A stretch of DNA of 64,000 bases, from positions 46,685 to 110,684 of the forward strand of contig JAFDYX010000013.1 of NCBI GenBank assembly GCA_018267215.1. Direction: 5' to 3'. How positions within the stretch are numbered: position 1 is the first letter of the stretch; every line of letters begins with the position of its first letter. The notes beneath the pieces were generated by a model that ran no database searches, had not been told where the DNA came from, and was given only the letters and a program-made list of their open reading frames with translations. Shown piece after piece: positions 44,443 to 52,172 of the stretch. A program made the position numbers and the translations under genes. This DNA comes from Bacteroidota bacterium. GTDB taxonomy: Bacteria > Bacteroidota > Bacteroidia > Cytophagales > Cyclobacteriaceae.

Positions 44443-47400
44443 ATGAGTGAGGAAATACTCAAGGCGCTCACACAGTTATTTGCCATCATCACCAAGCAAG
44501 ATGGCGGTGTAACAGAAAATGAGCGCCAGTTTGTTATCAATTTTTTTCAACAGGAACTTGACCAAGATACTGTTAAGGAATATCTCGTTTTGTACGATGA
44601 GTTCTCAGGCTACAACAAGCAGGGCAAGGGCGATGATGAAAAAAATAAGCTCACTTCGGTAAAAGATTCAGTAAAAACACTCGGCATCTGCAAGAAGATC
44701 AACAAGACACTGACGCAGAAGCAAAAGGTAGTAGTATTAACCAAACTGCTGGAACTGATCGGTTCCGATCAAAACTTTACACCTCAGCGAATTGAAATTA
44801 TCAACACAGTCTCTACTGTGTTTAATATTGACCAGGAAGAATACAAATTAGTTGAAACATTCATTATCGCACAGGATGTTGTTGAATTAAATTTTAAAGA
44901 CATTCTGCTCGCTAATTCAGCAGAATCTAAATCTGCCGAAAACCAAAAACACGTACACGCACACATTGAAGGTCAGCTGATTTTCATGCGGGTGAAAAGT
45001 GTGGACATGTACTTTACCAAGTACATCGGTGAGCAATTAAATATGCTCAACGGGTTCACCATGCAGCCCAACAAAGTGTATTTATTCTCGCATGGCAGCA
45101 CCATTAAAACACAAGATGGCGGAGCGCTCTATTATAGCGATCTGGTGGCTGATTTCAACGAAGAGATCAAAACCACCAAACTATCCTTCAATGCCAACAT
45201 CGAAGAGTTTATGTTTCCCAACGGAGCCATCGGTCTCCGCAATGTGGTTATTTCCGAAGGACCGGGAAAACTCATCGGCATCATGGGTGCCAGCGGAGCC
45301 GGAAAAACCACTTTGTTGCTTACGCTAGCTGGGCTGGAAAAGCCATCCAAAGGAGAAATCAAAATCAACGGCTTTGATATCAACACAGAGAAAGACAAGA
45401 TCGAGGGTGTCATCGGTTTTGTATCTCAAGATGATCTACTGATTGAAGAACTGACCGTTTATCAAAACCTTTATTACAACGCCAAACTATGCTTCTCCAA
45501 CTTCACTGAGAAGGAATTGCACGAGCGTGTGATGAACACCTTAGAGAACTTAGGTCTCGATCAGCGTAAAGACTTAACCGTAGGCAGCGTACTCGATAAA
45601 AAAATAAGCGGAGGACAGCGCAAACGCCTGAACATTGCCTTAGAGCTAATCCGCGAGCCCGCTATTTTGTTTTTGGATGAGCCCACTTCGGGACTTTCAT
45701 CACGTGATTCTGAAAACGTCATAGACTTACTGAAGGAACTTTCGCTGAAGGGAAAATTAATTTTTGTCGTCATCCACCAGCCTTCATCAGACATCTATAA
45801 AATGTTTGATAAGATGATCATCATGGATACAGGGGGCTACCCTGCTTACTATGGTTCACCGGTCGAGGCAGTTACTTACTTTAAGAAAGCAACCCACCAG
45901 GTGGACAGCAACCGCGGCCAATGCGAAACCTGCGGAAACGTAAACCCCGAGCAGATTTTCAGTATCGTAGAATCCAAGGTGGTGGATGAATACGGTCAAC
46001 CCACCACAAAACGAAAAATAACACCTCCTCAATGGCATGAGATGTATAAAACCAGGTTTAAACTAAACCTGATTGCCGATGTAAAGGAAACCCCTCCCAG
46101 CACTTTGCGCATCCCCAACCGGATCAAACAAACAGCCATCTTCACTACCCGCGACATGCTGGCAAAACTGAGCAACAAACAATACCTGCTCATTAATTTG
46201 CTGGAAGCCCCGCTGCTGGCCATCATCTTGGCCTTCATCATAAAATACAAAAGCGCCCCGGGTGGCAAAGAATATATTTTTCGGTTCAACGACAACTTCC
46301 CGGCATTTCTGCTGATGGCCATTATCGTCTCCTTGTTTATGGGCTTGACGGTGAGTGCAGAAGAAATCATCCGCGACAGAAAAATATTGAAACGCGAATC
46401 GTTCTTAAACCTGAGTTGGAACAGCTACCTCATTTCAAAACTCAATATTTTGTTTTTGTTATCAGCCATCCAAACGATCATGTTTGTGGTTGTCGGCAAC
46501 CTTATTTTAGAAATTGAAGGGATGACATTTGCCATGTGGCTGGTGCTATTCTCAACTTCGTGTTTTGCCAACGTGCTGGGCTTAAACATTTCCTCCGCTT
46601 TTAATTCGGCCGTAACAGTTTATGTAATGATCCCTCTCCTGCTCATTCCTCAAATGATTTTGAGCGGACTATTATTTAGCTTTGATAAGTTGAACAACAT
46701 CATCAGCACCAAAGGGAAAGTTCCTTTAGTGGCCGACTTCATGGCATCCCGGTGGGCCTACGAGGCCATGGCCGTTTACCAGTTTAAAAATAACGACTAC
46801 CAAGCACCTTTTTATTATTACGAACGCGAAGAGGCAAAGGCAGATTTTAAAGCAGCATATCTGGCAGACGAGTTAAAGAAGAGAAATTTGTTTGTGTTGG
46901 AGAATTTTGAAAGCAAGAATGATTCCATCAGAAAGATAGTAGATACCCAACTCGCCATCCTGCGCGATAATTTGCGTGATGAACCTTATCGACCGGGCTT
47001 TGAAAAGGTAAATGTGGATGAAGACTTTGTGCATCAAAAATATTCTAAAGCCAAAGGCATGATGCTCAACGCCTATTTTGAAGACTACCAAAAACACTAT
47101 CAAAAGATATACAACAGCAATGTAGATCTCATCGAAAAGAAAATGGCGTTTTTTGAAAAGAACGGGGTAAAAATCAATGACGAGAAAAACAAATATTTTA
47201 ACGAAAGTTTAAGCGACTTGGTAAAGAACGTATCCGTCAAAGAGCGGCTGCTGGAATATGATGGGAAACTAATTCAGCAACTAAACCCCATCTTTCAGGA
47301 AACAAAGCCTGCCAACCTGTTCGATTACCGCACCGCATTCTTTTTGCCTGAAAAAAATCTTCTAGGTGTAACCGTAAGCACTTATTTATTCGATATTTTG

Positions 47401-47526
47401 GTAATTTGGCTGATGGCCGGGTTTTGTTATCTGGCTTTGCATCAGGAATGGCTGAGAAGGCTGGTAAACCTGTTTGGAAACATGAAAATTCCGAATAAGG
47501 TAACGGTGCCTTTCCGAAGGAAATAA
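44443..47526 (+). CDS. ABCG-type ABC transporter fused to an N-terminal TerB-like domain
   Basis: A 1027-residue half-transporter. Residues about 1-140 form an all-helical TerB-like domain, and 150-240 a linker domain with beta character. The ATPase domain has Walker A GASGAGKTT at about 281-289, signature SGGQRKRLN at about 389-397 and Walker B FLDEPTSGL. The permease part has clustered helices at about 580-760, a large soluble segment (about 765-985) with coiled-coil character, and a last helix (about 985-1005). The ATPase-then-membrane order and LDEPTSGL are of the ABCG (White) type, likely an exporter. It lies 75 bp behind the SiaC gene, so the partner switch may gate it. Confidence 0.9.
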   Translation: MSEEILKALTQLFAIITKQDGGVTENERQFVINFFQQELDQDTVKEYLVLYDEFSGYNKQGKGDDEKNKLTSVKDSVKTLGICKKINKTLTQKQKVVVLTKLLELIGSDQNFTPQRIEIINTVSTVFNIDQEEYKLVETFIIAQDVVELNFKDILLANSAESKSAENQKHVHAHIEGQLIFMRVKSVDMYFTKYIGEQLNMLNGFTMQPNKVYLFSHGSTIKTQDGGALYYSDLVADFNEEIKTTKLSFNANIEEFMFPNGAIGLRNVVISEGPGKLIGIMGASGAGKTTLLLTLAGLEKPSKGEIKINGFDINTEKDKIEGVIGFVSQDDLLIEELTVYQNLYYNAKLCFSNFTEKELHERVMNTLENLGLDQRKDLTVGSVLDKKISGGQRKRLNIALELIREPAILFLDEPTSGLSSRDSENVIDLLKELSLKGKLIFVVIHQPSSDIYKMFDKMIIMDTGGYPAYYGSPVEAVTYFKKATHQVDSNRGQCETCGNVNPEQIFSIVESKVVDEYGQPTTKRKITPPQWHEMYKTRFKLNLIADVKETPPSTLRIPNRIKQTAIFTTRDMLAKLSNKQYLLINLLEAPLLAIILAFIIKYKSAPGGKEYIFRFNDNFPAFLLMAIIVSLFMGLTVSAEEIIRDRKILKRESFLNLSWNSYLISKLNILFLLSAIQTIMFVVVGNLILEIEGMTFAMWLVLFSTSCFANVLGLNISSAFNSAVTVYVMIPLLLIPQMILSGLLFSFDKLNNIISTKGKVPLVADFMASRWAYEAMAVYQFKNNDYQAPFYYYEREEAKADFKAAYLADELKKRNLFVLENFESKNDSIRKIVDTQLAILRDNLRDEPYRPGFEKVNVDEDFVHQKYSKAKGMMLNAYFEDYQKHYQKIYNSNVDLIEKKMAFFEKNGVKINDEKNKYFNESLSDLVKNVSVKERLLEYDGKLIQQLNPIFQETKPANLFDYRTAFFLPEKNLLGVTVSTYLFDILVIWLMAGFCYLALHQEWLRRLVNLFGNMKIPNKVTVPFRRK

Positions 47527-47530
47527 TTGT

Positions 47531-47560
47531 TTTGTAACCATGATTGAATTTCTAATTTTG
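47531..47560 (+). promoter_or_regulatory. Promoter of the lipoprotein pair (TTTG-N18-TAATTTTG)
   Basis: TTTG at 47531-47534 and TAATTTTG at 47553-47560 are 18 bp apart, close to the Bacteroidota consensus. Transcription would begin near 47566, ahead of the ATG at 47577. Confidence 0.6.
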
Positions 47561-47576
47561 TAACCAACAATACATT

Positions 47577-48473
47577 ATGAAAAGCGTAATACTCGCATTC
47601 GCTACTGCCCTTCTGCTGGTTGCGTGCGGAAAATCTAAAAAACCGGATGAACAGGCTTTCCTTAATAGCCTCGACTCAACCAAAAAAGGCCCTTCCATAG
47701 ATGAAGAGGTTATCAACAGCATACTCCAGCAAATACCCAGCCCGCTGGAAATCTCTGTTCTCTTAAAAGAGTCGGGAACCAAATACAATTTTTCATTGCT
47801 CAATACGCCCGACAACCTGTCGAAATACAACAGCAACTTTAAGAAAGCACTTAACCTGGGCGTGTATGGAACAGACTTGGGCTACACCAACATTTACCAG
47901 CAAAACAAAGACGGCATCAAATATCTGGCTTCTATTAAATCATTAGCGAACGAATTAAATATCGGCCAGTTTTTTGATATAGAAACTATCGGCCGGTTGG
48001 CCACCAACAGTAAAAACTTAGACTCGCTATTGTTAATTACTACTGAAAATTTCAATAGTATCAATCGTTATTTACAAACTCAGGGACGCGCTAATTTGAG
48101 CGTATTGTTGCTAACCGGTGGATGGTTAGAAGCTATGCAGATTACCTGTCAGGTTGCCTCGAAAGATCTTAAAAATAAAGAATTGAGAGAAAAAATTGGC
48201 GAACAGAAAATTATTCTGGAGCAAATCCTGCTTTTATTCGGTTTCTATAAAGAAGACGAAAATATGGCATCGTTATTGAAAGACCTCACCGACCTGAAAG
48301 CAGCGTTTGATAAAATTAACATTACCTACACCTACAAAGAATCTACCATGGAAGTAGTGAATGGGGTGGCCGTTATCAAAGACAACAGTACCACAACTGT
48401 GGATATTACCGATAAAGATGTGCAGGCTATTACCAGTATAGCCAACACGATAAGAATTAAAATAGTCAGTTAA
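47577..48473 (+). CDS. Lipoprotein, helical, unknown function
   Basis: A 298-residue protein. The signal peptide ends in the lipobox LLVACG, with Cys17 probably lipidated. The mature part is mostly helical (LLLITTENFNSINRYLQTQ and similar), with no enzyme motif. It follows the ABC transporter gene after 50 bp with its own promoter. I cannot assign a family, but its position beside the signalling genes makes a role with the transporter or sensor possible. Confidence 0.8.
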   Translation: MKSVILAFATALLLVACGKSKKPDEQAFLNSLDSTKKGPSIDEEVINSILQQIPSPLEISVLLKESGTKYNFSLLNTPDNLSKYNSNFKKALNLGVYGTDLGYTNIYQQNKDGIKYLASIKSLANELNIGQFFDIETIGRLATNSKNLDSLLLITTENFNSINRYLQTQGRANLSVLLLTGGWLEAMQITCQVASKDLKNKELREKIGEQKIILEQILLLFGFYKEDENMASLLKDLTDLKAAFDKINITYTYKESTMEVVNGVAVIKDNSTTTVDITDKDVQAITSIANTIRIKIVS

Positions 48474-48482
48474 TAGCAATAC

Positions 48483-48917
48483 ATGTATATGAAAAAGATA
48501 ACCCTTTCCATTTTTTTAATCTCATTGATCGCGTTAAGCACACCACTGGCCAGCCAGTGCAATTCAGAAAATTTTGCCAGCGCCTGCATCCCTAAGTTAG
48601 CAAGTGGTTTTAATTTCCTGAAAAGCTACAAAGTAGATGGCGAAGGTGGCGCAAAAGAAAAAGTTGAATACAGCTACGTGTTCACTAAAGGAACACAATA
48701 TATGATTAACCTGTGTGCCAGCGGCACGGCTACAGACGGCATTGTGGTAACCATTTTTGATTCAGGAAGAAATAAAGTAGCCTCCAGCAAAATCAATGGC
48801 CAGTTTATCAGTGCCATTGCCTATCCTTGCAATGCTACCGGCATCTATTACATTCAATACACCTTTGACGGGGCAGGCGGGAAATGTGGCGGCAGTGCGC
48901 TGGGGTTCAAACGATAA
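48483..48917 (+). CDS. Small secreted protein with conserved cysteines, unknown function
   Basis: A 144-residue exported protein with a signal peptide of about 25 residues (IALSTPLASQC end). The mature part is beta-rich with several Cys (QCN, ACIP, NLCAS, YPCNATG, GGKCGG) that could pair in the periplasm, and reads like a small PPC-type beta sandwich. The start could be the ATG at 48483 or that at 48489. It follows the lipoprotein gene after 9 bp and is closed by a terminator. Confidence 0.75.
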   Translation: MYMKKITLSIFLISLIALSTPLASQCNSENFASACIPKLASGFNFLKSYKVDGEGGAKEKVEYSYVFTKGTQYMINLCASGTATDGIVVTIFDSGRNKVASSKINGQFISAIAYPCNATGIYYIQYTFDGAGGKCGGSALGFKR

Positions 48918-48940
48918 TCCATAAAAACTTGATGTATTCA

Positions 48941-48969
48941 AAACCTCGCCAAAGCGGGGTTTTTTTTTA
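48941..48969 (+). terminator. Terminator after the secreted protein gene
   Basis: AAACCTCGC (48941-48949) pairs with GCGGGGTTT (48954-48962), with one T-G pair and a CAAA loop, followed by a long T-run. It separates the lipoprotein pair from the regulator gene. Confidence 0.8.
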
Positions 48970-49012
48970 TACATTTAAATTTTAAAAACACTGCTCACAA
49001 CAAACCTGCCCT

Positions 49013-50173
49013 ATGCCAAAAATACTGATCATTGAAGACGAGGTCAGCATTCGTTCAGTTTTGAAAGAAATACTGAAAGACCAAAAAGATATGAAGTTGG
49101 AGATAGACGAAGCACGCGATGGGCAAGAGGGGCTGGCTAAATTAGAGTCAGAACATTTTGATGTAGCCTTCTGCGATATCAAAATGCCCAAAATGGATGG
49201 CATGGAAGTATTGCAAAAAGCCAAAGCCAAGGAAATAGACACCGCGTTTATCATGATCTCCGCACATGGATCAACCGAACTGGCCGTAGATGCCGTGAAA
49301 AACGGAGCTTACGATTTTCTGCAGAAACCACCTGACCTGAACAGGTTATTGATCACCTTACGCAACGCATTAGACAAAACAACTTTAGTGCAGGAAACAC
49401 ATCGCCTACGAAAAAAGATTTCTACACTCCATTCTATCGTAGGCAAATCAACCGCACTACAGGAAGTATTTTCCATGATAGAAAAGGTGGCTCCTACCGA
49501 TGCACGTGTGCTTATTACCGGGCCCAACGGCTCAGGCAAAGAGTTGGTGGCACGGCAACTGCACGAGCAAAGTAAACGCGCCAATCATCCTTTTGTTGAA
49601 GTAAACTGTGCTGCCATACCGGCCGAGCTCATTGAAAGCGAACTCTTCGGACACGAAAAAGGTGCCTTTACATCTGCCGTCAAGCAACGGATCGGTAAAT
49701 TTGAACAAGCAGAAAAGGGTACGTTATTTCTAGATGAAATTGGAGATATGAGTCTTTCTGCACAAGCAAAGGTGCTTCGGGCTTTGCAGGAAAATAAAAT
49801 TACACGGGTAGGTGGCGAAAAAGATATTTTGGTTGATGTACGAGTACTGGCCGCTACCAATAAAGACCTGAAAAAAGAAATTGCAGAAAACCGTTTTCGC
49901 GAAGATCTGTATCACCGTCTCTCTGTGATTGTAATAAAAGTTCCTTCGCTGGCCGACCGCAAAGAAGACATTCCTTTGTTGGTTGACAAATTTTTAACCG
50001 AAACAGCTACAAATTATGGTATTAAAAGAAAGGAAATTTCTTCAAAAGCAATTGAAGCGTTGCAGGAGCACCCATGGACGGGCAATGTGCGCGAACTGAA
50101 GAATGTTATTGAGCGGCTTGTGATTATGTGCGAAGGCACAATCCGGCCAGAGGATGTAAGAAAATATCTTTAG
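49013..50173 (+). CDS. Sigma-54 response regulator without DNA-binding domain
   Basis: A 386-residue protein. The receiver domain (1-120) has the acidic pocket Glu8-Asp9 and the phospho-acceptor Asp55 (VAFCDIKMP). The AAA+ domain (about 140-370) carries Walker A GPNGSGKE at 170-177, the sigma-54 contact loop GAFTSA at 217-222, FLDEIGDMS, and the arginine region NRFREDLYHRL. The chain ends at EDVRKYL just after the AAA+ lid; the Fis-type helix-turn-helix of NtrC is absent. It could activate sigma-54 promoters from solution, as do FlgR of Helicobacter or CtcC of Chlamydia. The partner kinase is not adjacent. Confidence 0.93.
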   Translation: MPKILIIEDEVSIRSVLKEILKDQKDMKLEIDEARDGQEGLAKLESEHFDVAFCDIKMPKMDGMEVLQKAKAKEIDTAFIMISAHGSTELAVDAVKNGAYDFLQKPPDLNRLLITLRNALDKTTLVQETHRLRKKISTLHSIVGKSTALQEVFSMIEKVAPTDARVLITGPNGSGKELVARQLHEQSKRANHPFVEVNCAAIPAELIESELFGHEKGAFTSAVKQRIGKFEQAEKGTLFLDEIGDMSLSAQAKVLRALQENKITRVGGEKDILVDVRVLAATNKDLKKEIAENRFREDLYHRLSVIVIKVPSLADRKEDIPLLVDKFLTETATNYGIKRKEISSKAIEALQEHPWTGNVRELKNVIERLVIMCEGTIRPEDVRKYL

Positions 50174-50180
50174 CTAAAAG

Positions 50181-50294
50181 CTAAATTTTCTGAGTAGCAG
50201 GTTTAACTTCTTTTTTGCTGTATGTAGGGCATGTGTACTGGCTACAGGCAGACAAAAAAGCAATCAAGGCTACAAATGCTAATACTTTTTTCAT
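50181..50294 (-). CDS. 37-residue lipoprotein
   Basis: On the minus strand the ATG at 50292-50294 opens a 37-residue frame ending at TAG (50181-50183). It has a Lys-rich start, a hydrophobic core and the lipobox LSAC with Cys17, followed by a short mature tail SQYTCPTYSKKEVKPATQK. Tiny lipoproteins with a CPTY motif occur in Bacteroidota to my knowledge, but no function is known. It lies convergent to the sigma-54 regulator gene, between that gene and the LuxE gene. Confidence 0.75.
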   Translation of the reverse strand: MKKVLAFVALIAFLSACSQYTCPTYSKKEVKPATQKI

Positions 50295-50382
50295 GTGGTT
50301 GATTTTGAAGCTAACAAATTTAGAAATCTTTTATTTTTAAACAAATTTAAGGCCTGAGCTAAATATTTTCTTAAGCCAAACT

Positions 50383-51369
50383 TCAGTTTAATAATAGATT
50401 GCAGCCGCGCATATCCGAGTTGTCAATCCTGCCAAGTACTTCATAACGAAGGTCTTCATTTAGACGGCCTAAATCTTCAGTTTCAATGAATGCACAAGAG
50501 TGTGTATTTGCCAAATCAATTACATTAATCCCTCCTGTTTTAGTATGGCTTTCAAAACTGAAAGGGTCATTGATTTCGCGAATCAATATTTTCATCCAGG
50601 CAGGGCATGAATAGTAACCTCCGCCTTGCGAATACCCTTGCGACATCAACTCGGTCATTCCGTACTCAGAATGGATGCTCTGACTATTAAATCTCTTACA
50701 CAAGAAACTATGTAGTTCACCCCTCACCCACTCTTTTCTTCTTCCTTTCATCCCTCCGGTTTCCATTACAATGCAATGGCTTAAATCCAATTCAAATTTC
50801 TCGGCTAAATCAAGCAGTGCAAACGACACACCCCACAGCAATGTCGTTTTTTTTGATTTTTTTAATTTTATCAATTGAGTGATTAAAGCCTCATCATCGT
50901 TCAAAAAGTAACCTGATTCACCGGTTATGTCGCCAGCTATAAAATAATTTATCATGGCTATCAGAGAAGAACCCTCCCGCTCAACATAAGAAGGAAGCAA
51001 CGCCAAAAAATGATAGTCAGTTATGTTTCCATAGAAATGTTCAAAAATATCAGCAGCATGAGTCAGATAGAATTGGGCATCCTTTATGTAATGGTGGCTT
51101 ACAGTTGTCCCTGTTGTGGCACTGCTGGTAAATATAGCTTGCGGCTGCCATTCACCACTGACTACACGATGCGACTTAAAAAAACGGATAGGTAAAAACG
51201 GAATGTCTGCAACGGTCTTTACATCATCCGGTTTCTTACCGATTTGATTGACATAAGTTTGATAAAGATGGTTACTTTTGTATTGGTAACGGAAAAGAGA
51301 AAGGGCAATATCCTCGAACTGCTGTTCGTTACTGGGAGGTGTTGTATATAAATTGAAAGATTCCAACAA
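50383..51369 (-). CDS. LuxE/PaaK-like acyl-protein synthetase
   Basis: A 328-residue adenylate-forming enzyme. The ATP-binding loop is FTSSATTGTT, and the region VMETGGMKGRRKEW and EYGMTELMSQGY are typical of LuxE. LuxE activates fatty acids with ATP in the luminescence aldehyde pathway; no luxC, luxD or luxAB is seen here, so another acyl acceptor is likely. The start is a TTG (51369 or 51366), since no ATG lies near the conserved N-terminus. A lipoprotein gene diverges. Confidence 0.85.
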   Translation of the reverse strand: MLESFNLYTTPPSNEQQFEDIALSLFRYQYKSNHLYQTYVNQIGKKPDDVKTVADIPFLPIRFFKSHRVVSGEWQPQAIFTSSATTGTTVSHHYIKDAQFYLTHAADIFEHFYGNITDYHFLALLPSYVEREGSSLIAMINYFIAGDITGESGYFLNDDEALITQLIKLKKSKKTTLLWGVSFALLDLAEKFELDLSHCIVMETGGMKGRRKEWVRGELHSFLCKRFNSQSIHSEYGMTELMSQGYSQGGGYYSCPAWMKILIREINDPFSFESHTKTGGINVIDLANTHSCAFIETEDLGRLNEDLRYEVLGRIDNSDMRGCNLLLN

Positions 51370-51399
51370 AAACAGTTAACTGAATTTCAAAGATAGAAA

Positions 51400-52164
51400 A
51401 TGAGGCGGATAAGAAATTTGTTGGCTATTATGATTTTTGTAGGGGTTGTTGATTCGTGTATCAAGCAGCCTGACTATCCCAATGTGCCCCAAATACAGTT
51501 AGGCAGTTTTTCCTTAAGAAGAGGTACGGGTGCCAATTTTGGATTTGATACTTTAGTGATCACCATAAAATTTAAAGACGGGAATGGCGACATCGGTATT
51601 GGCCAAACAGATCTTGCCAGACAGGATGGTAAATACGTCAGCCCGTGGTATTGGGTCTATGATACTACCAATATCAGCAATTATGGTTATACCACTGATG
51701 GTAATCCGGCTGACCTTCCCAGTAATACTTCTTATAAATTCATTAACTATAAAGCTCGAAATTTGAATTTTAGTGGAATAACTATTCCCGCTACTTACAA
51801 TTGTGTGAATTGGGCCATCGGAAAGAATGTTGGGTCGAGCAAGGTTGACACCCTATTCATCACTCAAAATTCTTTGGCTTACACGCTCAACATGGATCTA
51901 TATACGCGCAGGCTTACCTCTGATCCCTACGTTTATTACGACCCAGGGGCAAACGACTGCAGCCCAAACGAATTTAAGGCTGCATTGCCTGATTTATCCA
52001 ACGACCGAAAAAGTTCACCCATCGAAGGAAGTTTTACCTATAAATTTGAGTACCTTGGTTTTGCCGCCAAGTTCAGTGGCCAATACCTAAAATTTAATAT
52101 TACCATCACCGATCGCGAGGGAAACGTGAGCAACACAGTAGAGGCTGATTTAATCGTTCAGTAA
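51400..52164 (+). CDS. Lipoprotein of unknown function
   Basis: A 254-residue protein with a signal peptide ending in VVDSC, a lipobox-like site at about Cys20. The mature part is rich in beta strands (LVITIKFKDGNGDIGIG, then a C-terminal FSGQYLKFNITITDREGN strand region), resembling extracellular Ig-like folds. No catalytic motif. It diverges from the luxE-like gene, and its stop is 8 bp from that of the convergent E1 gene. Confidence 0.75.
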   Translation: MRRIRNLLAIMIFVGVVDSCIKQPDYPNVPQIQLGSFSLRRGTGANFGFDTLVITIKFKDGNGDIGIGQTDLARQDGKYVSPWYWVYDTTNISNYGYTTDGNPADLPSNTSYKFINYKARNLNFSGITIPATYNCVNWAIGKNVGSSKVDTLFITQNSLAYTLNMDLYTRRLTSDPYVYYDPGANDCSPNEFKAALPDLSNDRKSSPIEGSFTYKFEYLGFAAKFSGQYLKFNITITDREGNVSNTVEADLIVQ

Positions 52165-52172
52165 AAGGCTAC

